Source of the DNA: Apostichopus japonicus
Taxonomy: Eukaryota; Echinodermata; Holothuroidea; Aspidochirotida; Stichopodidae
DNA length: 64,000 nt
Assembly (NCBI RefSeq): GCF_037975245.1
Contig: NC_092562.1
Location: 22,523,054 to 22,587,053, forward strand
Direction of reading: 5' to 3'
Shown here: piece by piece, positions 28,501-40,500 of the stretch
Position numbering within the stretch: position 1 is the stretch's first letter
How the letters are laid out: each line of letters opens with the position of its first letter
Notes under the pieces: generated by a model
What the model saw: the letters and a program-made list of their open reading frames with translations, nothing else
Databases searched by the model: none
Told to the model about the DNA's origin: nothing
Translations under genes and position numbers: made by a program

Positions 28501-31500
28501 ATAACATTTCAGGGACTATTCGACAACAATATGATGATAGGATAGTATACAAATAATGAATAGTTATGAGTGCAATAGTGCAAATATTTCATGAGTTGAA
28601 ATATGGAATGTTCCATTCAACGAGGCGCAGCTGAGTTGAATGGAACATTCCATCTGTCAACTCATGTTTTGAACAGACAGGTTTCTCTGCTCTCTTACCA
28701 TTGAAAAAAGTGCTATCAAAAACGTATAACCCATGGTTCTATTTCATAGAGTGGAATAGAGCGGATTTTGCGTGCAATCAACGAGCAATTGACCAATCAA
28801 ATGACCAGAATACAATAAGGTGTTGTATAATAAGCTTTGAAGCACATGTATGATCCACATCCTGGAGTAAGGAATGATTTATATATGGTAACAATAATTT
28901 ACATTGAAATAACGATAGCATATTGAGATTCTTGCTTTACTGACGATGCTGAATATTTCTCTCGGTTCCCAGCAGATTTGGGTAGAACTAGCACACCAGC
29001 ATGATGACGAGTACAAATAGAATTCCATTTGTATGAGTAGCCTAAGTGTATAAGGCTCTTAGCAGGAGACGGAGAAGAAATACTGAAGCGAAGTACAGAA
29101 ATAGAAGAAGGGGAAGGGATAGTGAGAGGGAGAAGGAAAACGTGAACCGTGCATAGAAGCGTATTTATACCTTCTTGTTTTGTACGGAATTCAAATGTTG
29201 TCTCAGCATCAGGCTCAAATTCACTAAAAAAACCAAGTTTACTTCCAACCCTTAAGGTGTATCTGGTGTGCGGGTTCAAGCCAGTGTAAACCAGCACAGC
29301 TTTACCATTGTCAGCAATGTTCGTTTCGGTTGATTGTTCCTGAAATGAATCAATACAGTACATTTATACATCGTATTATTACCAAATTCACCATCATGTC
29401 TGTTGATAAGAAATTGCATATATATATTCAACGAAGATCACATGTAGGCCTCCCCAGCTGGTAGGTATTATTGCCAATACACACATTTTTACGTTACAAT
29501 ATTTATACCAATGCAACAGCTTACATCAGTATAGGCCTACTCATAACACAGGGTATACGTATAAGCCTACAACACTTGCGCCGTTCACGTATACTAATAG
29601 CAACACTGTATGCTGACGACGGCACAACTATACGTATACTCGCGACATATTCCAATGACAACTGGCATGCATGCTTTCAAACTTTAAGAAAACTATTAAG
29701 TGAAGCTGCAATTCAACAACGACCATATGCAGTGAAGCTGGTATTACTTACAACAGCGGCCATATAATATATTCAGTAAAGCAGGCTTCTACTTGCAACA
29801 ACGATCATATATTTGGTGACGCTAACATATACTAACACTAGCAAACAATACACACACTGAAGCTGACATTACACCTACAAAAGCGAACCTATATTCAATA
29901 AACCGCCATTGTCTTACACCACCGAACATAATATTCACTGAAGCTGATATCAAGTTACAACAACGAAGAAGATATATATATATATACTCACTGAAGCTTT
30001 GGGTTGATCGAGAATTGACAGAAATGACCTGAAGCAGAGAACCCCCAAATACATTTTCCTTGCGATGGGATCGTGGTTACCAATGTAGAGTGTGTTGTTG
30101 TCTATTGTGAAAGGCGTCCACGGTCCGTGGACCCAAACTGTGACGTTACGCGAGTTCACGACATATTTGTATATAACTGGACCCGAAATATCTATATAAA
30201 TGTTAAGTGCGATAGCGTCATAATTAAAGAAATGAAGAATAATAATAAGACAAGAGAATTGGCCCTTAACACATGAGTTCTGCAATATTGTGCCATTATC
30301 GAATGTGCAAGTAGGTCTATGTATATTAGATACATACAGTTAGTAAAATATGACGTCAATATTTCATTACTTAGCAAAATAGGTTTTTAGATAGAAAACA
30401 TTTGCGAAGCAGCCAGGATGAAAGTTTCTGCGAGGTCCTCCAAATTCGTTGGGGTGGGGGAGGGTTACAAGGGGGTTGGGTTTGTGGTAGGGTTGAGGCA
30501 CAATATGGGATACGTGTCATTGTTACAAAGTTATTGTCCCTTGACTTTTATGGTAATTTTGGGGATTGGGTATCTCTATGTGCTCTGTGGCCACCCAACT
30601 GTTCTGTAACTATACGATAATTTATTTTTTCCACACGAAAATATCGTCAAAGAACACAGTTAATACGATGTCTGTGTGTAACCTTTATTATGAAAGTACT
30701 AGCAAGTGTGAATTTGCCAAGAATGAAGGCTCACTGTAGACATTATAAAGATATGTGCAGTTCTAATTAATCATCATGTATACAGGGGCGTATCCAGGAT
30801 TTTCCAATAGGGGGGGCGTCAGGCATGAATGATCGCCGTCCTGGGGGATGGGTCTAAGGGGAGGGGTGTACAATTTTTGCTTTCGAAGAAGGGCTGAAAT
30901 GCAAAATGGTGTCATATATATGGGCGGCGATCCGTACTTCCGAGTGGGGGGGGGGGGGATATGACCTTGTTGACTATCTAAGCGTAGCGCCACCATGGGT
31001 TGGCGCGAAGCGTTCAAGAAAATTTTGGGATTAACAAACCCTCTAGATGGCCGGAAACGGCACTTCCCGAGGTTTCCAAGCGGCATAAACCCAACTTTAA
31101 AATAGGGATGTCATGTCCGAAATATCTCATAATCAGGATCCAAAATACTTTTTTTTTAATTTCGGGTGTTATTTTGGGAAAATTGCCCCTGTCAATCTTG
31201 TTTCAGGCGCAACGTTAGAATGTTCGACAGCTCTTTTATATTATTCGATGAAGAAAATGGCCTCATGCAGGCTATTATAGGCCTATACACATGCAATACA
31301 CAATTACACATAGTTACATTCCTAGGTACCGATTGCTAGGGCATCCAGGTGAAACGTGTATTAAGCATTACCCTGGTTACATGAGATTCTCAGCTGTTCG
31401 AGGGAACATGCATGTACGTGTGTAGGCCTACTATAGGGCCTATATGAATACTATGAGGGTGCATATATGTACTATATCAATACCGTGGGCGCAATAATAC

Positions 31501-34500
31501 ATTTTGTTGTTATAGGGCCAATGAAGCCTACAGTCAACTACTTTTGCTTTATAAAGACGCTTTATTTGAAAAGATCGCACTGCGTTTATGGTAGGCGAGA
31601 AATGAAGCTAAAAGAGCCGTACATTAACGAAGATGCATAAATGTAGGCATGAAAATATTCTTATCCCTGGCATTTGGTGGTGGGGGGGGGGGATATGGTG
31701 CATTACATCCCCTCCACCCATTTTCATGGGGGGATATCATGGGGGGATATATCCCCCCTCCACCCAGGATCGCCGCCCATGGCCATATGTGATCCATTTT
31801 TCGACCTTAATAATAAGCAACATTTCCAGTAAATATGGACACAAAATGCACAATTTAGTATGGCTGGCATGTCACTTAGTGTTTATAGTGATAATACAAA
31901 CACAATTACCATCTATGTTTCTAAAACTATTCTGCCGCCGAACTTCGCCAGAACCTTTTTTTGGCAAACAAAAAATAAAGCATACGGGAGGGGGGGGGGG
32001 GGGGTTGAGCGATCACCGACATCTCACATAAAGGTCGTCATCAATTTTTTTTTTTTGCTAAACATTTTGTTTGGGGTGACGGCCAATAGGGGGAGGGGGG
32101 GCGCGCGCCTGTTGCGCCCCCTGGATACGCCCCTGTGTATATGTTTGATGTATAGCTATATTAATATGGCCTAGTAGCACGCTATGCCTACTGAGAACTT
32201 GAACCAATGCTTATAGTCGGCACTTCTATCTTGTTTGATATTTTGTTTTTTCGTAAATCTTTATTACGTAACATCATACCAACATAATGATTGTTGAAGG
32301 TCTTCATTCCAGTTTCTCCCTTCACATCTGTTCTTGCACTGGAGAAGAAGCTTACTCGAAAATGTTCATTCATACTAAATGGATTCTCGGTGGAAAAGTG
32401 ATGAACGAGATTGCAAACAGTCGTTGTTATGTTTATGCAGCCGGGAACATTGATATCTGTGTCCCTGAAAGAAAGCCATAAAACCATCAGAAAACAATAA
32501 TAATGATTGTGTACAACATATCGGAAGAAAATCTTAAAGTTTACTCATTATACGGTCTCCTTTCTGGTAATTCTTTTCTTGACATGGCAGTTTTTCCAAG
32601 TCATACCAATTTATAGTCATTTGACTTTCGTAACAATAAATAGGAGAGTTCGATAAAACTACTGAAGCAATCGGCACATTTTCTAGGCCTACATGGTTGT
32701 AAAGCTTAATACATATGTAATCTAAAATCATTTGTCCCAATTCGATGTCATTTTCGTTTTGACCTAAATAAGAGTGTTGTGAGTAAGAGAACAACATGAA
32801 ATTTCGAATTCATTATTTTCAAACCCTTAGTCCGACAAGCATACTTAGCCAAAATTAATGTATTTAGCGTTGCTGGGTAGATAATTCTTTCAATTGACAG
32901 ACAATGGGCGCCCCAATGTAAAACAATTGCTATAGTAGCATGAAAGAGTCGATCCCAACAGAAATCATGCATTGTACCCAATACTACAGAATAGCAAATT
33001 CGACAACCTTGCCATACGTACTTCATCATACACTAAGTATAACTTCCAAAATAACCCGGGTGCGATTACTAGTACATTGAGTGCGAGTATATGAATGCGA
33101 ATTACTAAGTTAGGTACTTAAGACTATAGATCTATAGTCTTAAGTTCTAACTTGAGTGTGGACTATTACTTATTAACATATTATATAATATATTGTTAAT
33201 ATATACATGACTCATACACATACACATTAATGCCAGTGTACAATTATGTAATACTTACAGTTCCTCGTGAATTACTGTGTAGTAGATTACTTCGTTTTCC
33301 AGCGGAGGGATATTCAACGGATCCCACATGAATGTGACATTGAGATTCAATGCCTTGAAAACCATATTGGTTATTCCTACGCATGCAAAGATGAAGAAAT
33401 AGAAACAAATGCCGAGTGAATAAGTTCTTTAAGCAAGGTCAAGGAGGAGGAGACGAATACATGACAGAGGACTGAGAAGAAGACTGAATGGGAATGGGAA
33501 TAGATATGGCAATGGATATGGTAATGGGAATGGGTGTGGGAATGCGTATGGGTATTGGTATGGTAATGGGAATGGGTATGGGAATGGGTATGGGTATGAG
33601 TAAGGTAATGGGTATGGGTATGGGAATGGGGATGGAAATGTGTATGTGTATGGGTATGGTATTGGTAATGGGTATGGGTAAGGGAATGGGTATGGGTATG
33701 GGTATGAGAATGAAAATGGTAATTGGGAATGGGTCTGAGACTGAGAATGGATATGGATATGGGAAGGGGAATGGGAATGGATATGGATATGGTAATGGTA
33801 ATGGGAATGGGTATGGGTATGGGTATGCGAATGAGTATGGGTATTGGTGTGGTAATTGGAATGGGAATGGGTATGGTAATGGGAATGGGAATGGGGATGG
33901 AAATGTGTATGTGTATGGGTATGGTATTGGTAATGGGTATGGGAATGGAAATGGGTATGGGTAAGGGAATGGGTATGGGTATGAGAATGAGAATGGTAAT
34001 TGGGAATGGGTCTGAGACTGAGAATGGATATGGGAAGGGGAATGGGAATGGGTATGGGTTGGGTATGGATATGGGAAAGGGGATGTTGATGGTAATGGGA
34101 ATGGTTATGGGTTGGGTATTGGTATGGGTATGGGAATGTGTATGGGTATGGGAATGGTAATAGTAATGGGAATGGGGATGGGTGTGGGTGTGGGTATGGG
34201 TATGGGAATCAGTGGGAATGGGAATGAAAATGGGAGTGGGAGTCATTGGGAATGGGAATGGGTCTGAGACTGAGAATGAGAACGAGAATAAGAAGAATGA
34301 GAAGGAGAATTATAAGGAAAAGGAGAAGTTTTTGTTTTCTTTGAATTACATTCTTTAACTGTTCTCTAAATATATTTCTTTCCCGCCCAGGGTAAACAAC
34401 ATATACTTTACTTTGATTTTGGTTGCCACTAAATTCTTATACGATTTCGGTATTTATTGTTGCAAAGTTCATTCCTTTACGTTTCCGGTAGTTATTATTG

Positions 34501-37500
34501 CAAAAGTGCATGTTAACGAGTTTCAAAACAGACAGGGAGTCCACTTTGCCTGGACAATACTCCCCGCGAGATACCACTGAGAGCAAAACGCATAGATCGG
34601 TTAATTATTTTATTAGAAATGCATGATCATTTGAGGTCAACAGAGTTAATTAACAACAAACCGAACATTTAAGAAGCAAATCACGACAAGTATCATTCCT
34701 CTTGTTGGGGGTGAAGGAACATATTGGACATCAAAATAAGTTTGAGGTTACCAGAGGTTAACCAAAAAATAAGTCTTCCGAAGTGATTACCGAATACATT
34801 GCGTGTGTTTCACCTATTTACGGTCTCTTAAGGCTCATCTACGTTTTCATTTGGAAAATCAATTGACTTGTGGAGAACACTTACCTTTAGCGAAATTCAT
34901 ACAGGTAAATATTATGTTCCAATGTCGACAATGTTCACCGTAGGTGTTTTGTTTGATTGATATTTCTACTTTCAGTTTGCTAAAATAGCATACTATCTAT
35001 TAATGACTTTCCATTTTGATATAGTTATATCTTAATTATGTAATTTGATTTGTTTTTGAGAAACCTGAAATGCCTTGAAAGTTGGTTACACCCTTTTGGC
35101 CAGATCGGATTTTAAAATAGTAAGATACACTTACAAAACATAAATGACGAGGAGCGGGGCGGGTATGCAGTGGGACGTGCAGGGCAAATTACTTTCTGAA
35201 TCTGCTTAAGTCAATGACCATATTTATTTGTATATTGATGCTTGTTATACATAGCGAACTGTTTATTACGATGCAAAACTTGATCAGCTATAGTGCCATC
35301 GAATCTTAATGTAATAAAGGAGCACTCCACAGTACGAAAACGTACCAACCATGGAGAGTCATGTGACATGCTCCCAGGTGCTACTAACATATTATTGAAC
35401 CCTTTGTCTCTTCGCCGATAGATAGGCGTTCCGTAGACAACAGGGCAGACTTTACTGTAACTTTGAGAATAAGTGCTTACTTCAATTTGAGTGATAATGT
35501 TGTAGAGATTTACTTTCCGTCCTCATGAAAAAATTGTTCTGCATGGACGATGGCTACTATTCGAACATCTTCTGTCAGATCTAGTCTTATAAATTATTAA
35601 CGACAGTCACTCCTACCATATAGTATACTGCATGGAGCATTGTGGTGTTAAGAAACAACGAATTATGTCGTCTGCTTCTCGTGTCTATGTACATTGTGTA
35701 CATTGTGATACGCTACTTGAGCTCCAGCTGTACTGAGTTCGACTGCTTGAATGGATATACTCAAATGGCATTGGAACTGAAAATTGAATTTGAATTTATT
35801 GTCCACAATCGGAAATTCGGCTTACACACATACGCCTCAGGCAACAAATGGACACACTCCGGCAGAATTATTCCTAAAGGGGAAACCTCAAACTTGATTA
35901 ATCCTCTGGAAACCAGATTTGGGAAATACTGGCAAATAACCCAAGAGAAGTATCACAACAGGGATAGAGTAGAGACAAAAAAAGAAGTAAATGACAGAGT
36001 ATGTGTTAGAAACACTAGAGGGCAAAGGTCAAATGAATCCATTGAAAGGTCATCAAAGTCTGTTGACCACGTACCTACATTTTAAGGGTATCAGGGTGGT
36101 CTTAGTACAAGATTTGTCATATTGATGACCTATCTGGGTCCGGAAAGACTATGATTATTATAGAAATGTGAAAACCACCAAATGCAACCACGTGGCATTC
36201 CTGTTACTGTGCCAGGTCTGCTAGACAACCATCCGAACCGGTATAAAATCATTGACAGAGTTAGGCGGTTAAAATTCCATCCCTTCTCAAGCAATCACCT
36301 CCACCACCCCCCCCACCCCCACCCCATTTGGTAGAACCAAGTATTCCTAGTCAGGAGTCAGATGACTCTTTGAATATTTAAATGCATGTGTACTCTAATA
36401 ATAATAGAAAATGAAAATACGTGTTTGAATTTTGTTTCACTTGTATTTTGTTGGTTCTTAAATACTGTATAGTTTCGCCTTATAAGAAGGTAGAGGTTTA
36501 TCATATTTATGCTTGTTATGTGCATAGGGAAGTGTTTATTACGATGCAACCTCGATCAGCTGACGCTGACGCACGTTTTGCAAATCCGCCATCTTAATAA
36601 CTGTGTGTTGAATTCTCATTAGGGCTCCCAAGATACGACAATAACAAATCACATGACTTAAGGGAAGTTAATGAGAAATGTGTTTATGTTATGACAATTA
36701 ACTGCGTCTTTAAGTTGTTACAGGAAATGCGATTCGGTTACGTCGTAAAACCAAACTGTGCCAAGATTCAATAATTGCAACAGCAAGATTACACTTAAAA
36801 GCAATTTTCTTAGATTTTCTCTATCTTATCTATAGGTATAAATCATGTACTAAAGTAAAACTTATTTGTCATGAAACGGAGTCATCTCGAGTCGTTTAAA
36901 GTCTGAATACATGTTTGCTGATGAATTTCGGAAAACAAACTTATTTTTATTTTCTGTTGCCCTAATGGCGAGAACGATTTACCTTAAAAATCACAGCGAC
37001 CGCCCATATCAGCATGTTCATTACACAAATGTTAACAAAATAGTCTACATATGTGGCCCGATCAAGATTTTAAAACGTTCCTATACTTGCATCGTCCACT
37101 TTTTTTACCCAATTCCAAAGAGGAAACGTCTGAAAACACCTGTTAATTCATTGCAATGGAAGGAAATGACACAATTTTGCAAGCTACATCGTTAAGATCG
37201 AGAGAAATATACTATTCAAGAAAAGTGACCTAAAGCAGGCTAGCCACGAAAGTGAAAGTAGTCCTACTAGGCCGCACGGTCGTATACAAAACATAGAGAT
37301 TTGATTGGCGCATGATCTGTTGAGCGGAGCTTGCAAATTTTGATTGAAGTTTCTAGAATCTACGGACTCGTTAATAAATTTGGAAAATTTTATTCAGCTC
37401 AAAATGTTTTTACAACATATAACTCAATCAAAATAATGAATATTGATATGGAAATTGCATAGAACGGTTTACACTGAGCTTTTAAAGCAGTAAGCTGGAA

Positions 37501-40500
37501 AGGTCGATTTTTTTTTTGGGGGGGGGGACAAAACAAGTACTGAGACTTTAACACTTGACATGCAGTATTTTTGAGATTGTTTGTGCTCGTAATAAAGAGA
37601 CTTATATAGATGTTCGTTAATTAGCACAAGAAACAAGGGCGTAGGAACCGGGGGGGGCTGGGGCGCCAGCCCCCAGTGAAAAATATGGAGGGCGGAAGTA
37701 TCATTCCGCCCCCCGCTTCGCAAGTCAGAAAACCCCTTTTTCATTTCCAAATGAGAAAAAAATCTCATTTGGAGCACCAAATTGCATCTAAGGCCAGGTG
37801 AAAATGCAAAATTATATACAAAATGGAGTGGGTGGGTTGAAGAGTGCTATATTGCACCAAATTGCATCTGAGGCCACCTGGAAATGCAAAAAAAAAAAAT
37901 CCCCTCCCCTCCCCCAGGCCGGCCATCAGTCTTCAGCCCCCCCCCCCCCCCCATTCAAAAGTACCTTCCTACGCCACTGACAAGAAATGTTATGTTTCAG
38001 CACACGCTTGCGAAATCCTTTGTCCGTATATTGGCTATGATCACTATAATGTTATTTTGAGTTTTATTACTACTTTCAGTCTACCTAATTAGCCTGTAAT
38101 CGACTAAAAACGTTCTGTTTAATAACAGTTAAATCATAATTATAAAGCTTGACAGGTATATACTGAAGATATCTGGTTACAGAGGAGAGGAGATGGGGAT
38201 TGCGTCGTATGAACCTGTATAACTGAAATGAGCACTCGGGTTGACAGAACTATAAGTTAAAGAAAAAGCATCTGCAGTTTACAGGAAATGAGAAACATGG
38301 CACTGAACACACTAAAAAAGGTGGGCACATATTTAACCCAACACTACAACGGTACGAATATATCGGCCGAAGGTTGGTCAAGGTTTGACCCCAAACAGGT
38401 AAAATGCAGACAATTTTGGACAAACCTATCACATTTTAGCGACAATTAAAGTGGTAAAGCTATGGTAAAATTCAATTGTTTTTGGGCAAATATTTTACCA
38501 AATTTGGTTGGATAAATACGTACCCAGTGTTAGGTAGTAAAGTATTTGCCCAACTTTTTTCAGAGTGAGCAGCAACTCGGAAGAGCACCCTGTGTTATGT
38601 GTGGAGCAACTCGTTTGACATATACAACATAGTTCATGGTCTACGCCTGATTATATGTCACCCAGTATAACCCCGGCAAATATGTTAGAAATTCGGATAA
38701 TCCTAAAGGACACAATATTAATATTTAAAGTACAATCATTTTACTGTAACACTAAATGTAGATATCCACATTGAGATATTTAATCGTCCATTTTAACAAT
38801 CGTGAATATCTATGAAAACGGAGAACAGAACCTCCAGAATGCAATGTTGGTAAGTTTTAGCAACTCTTTTGAGGGGGGGGGGGGTACTGTCGACCTTAAA
38901 GACACAGAAAACTTTGTGCATATTACTCATAGGTTAGTTTTCATAGAATATGTTTAGTTCCTCATGTTACTCTCGTTTTAAATATGCAACATATCAGAAA
39001 TCAGGTCATTGGTATGTTACCGCCAAATATCTGCTGGAAACGTCAAGTAATGGTCTCCCCATACTCGAAGTTCTTCAGCCAATTTACTGCATGCACCCTC
39101 AGGACGCACATGTACATCTCTTAGACATTGAACTCTCTCATTATACCTTCCTCTATGTCTGGGAATAGTTATACAAGCTATAGAAACTCTAGCAGACTAC
39201 TTTAACTGAAGAAAAGGGAAGAGGGAAAAACACTATTAACACGCTAAATGTGGAGACAATGCTAATGACCTTTAATTAAAACCTAGCAATTACTGTGCAA
39301 TATAGAGTGGGCCGTCTCAGTTCGCACGAAACCTACAGTTGGTTATAAAACAACCGCATTAACCAAAATGAAATAGAAACTTGCTTATCGTGTTTGATGA
39401 TTAACCATCTGCTCTCGCATTGAATTCTGTTTGAAAAGGAACCCACATATTATTTCCGTTTCGAGGATGAATAAATCGTGGCTGATGAATAACTATATTA
39501 GTTTTAAAGGGACTTCCCACTTGTCATTAAATATGGCCGAATATATACACTTATCAAACTCAGGTCAAATTTGAGGATGGCTTGTTTTGTTTTATACAAT
39601 CGTCAGTTTTATTGTCATAATGTTCTAAGATTTCTTTAGACAATGCGGGTATTTGTAAATACCGTGGTATAAGTACAAGAAAAGAAGAACAAGAAAAACC
39701 TCCTAAGCTTTCGGAGGAAGAAAATCAAGCACGTTCTGTCAAATTTGTTGCCGTGCTAAACGGAAGATGCTCCTTAAATAGATGTACAAATTTCCCTACA
39801 TAATAGGTCAATTGTGAGGGGGAAATATATGTTATTGCGCAGGAGTTTGATCTAACATAAGAGACAACAAAACAGTGCTACGTAAACAGCAAAAAAAAAA
39901 AAAGCCAGGCACAAATGCTGCACATCAGCAATTGGAAATACCCTTAAGTTGTAGTTAAGTACAATGACAGCATGAGTCATGTTTTACATGTCAACATATA
40001 AATGTATTTCACTTCATGGAAAGGCGTCCCACGTTACGTAAACGGGAGATGAAAAAACAAGGGATATATTCCCAATCCCTCCCCCTCCCCTTCCTGCCCC
40101 CCCCCCCATGGCACATATTGTATAAACCTTATCTTACAGAGAAATTTATGTTTCACGATGTTAGGTTATAACCCCCATTTCAGTAACTTGTACCTAATTC
40201 GAGATATTGGTTAGTCAGGCTAGTTTGACGGGTTAAACAGTCTCTTACACTCCAGGAATTGGATTACAATAGGTGGTCCGTGATTTATTCTGGTTAAGTA
40301 TTACTAGTGAATGGGCCACATGTGAAATGTTTACTAAGCTGTCGCTATTCTCTCAATTGCAGTGGTGACATTATTCTGACTATATATAGTCCTGCTGCCA
40401 GATTTGCTCATAAAATATCACGGGATTTGAAATACATTCGACATGCAAAATGCTATGAGAATGTGGTCGTGAACTAGAATGCACGACGTTTCCTATAGCC

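Noticed and set aside
32534-32797. Minus-strand frame with [17 protein letters not shown] between receptor exons 2 and 3
   Set aside because: It looked like an extra receptor exon, but its acceptor frames cannot join exon 2 in phase. Exon 2 instead joins 32464 exactly in phase 2, completing the Cys73-Cys81 strand.
33377-34246. 289-codon minus frame and 145-158-codon plus frames
   Set aside because: They are repeat translations (Pro/Ile/His and Gly/Met strings) of the GGGTAT minisatellite.
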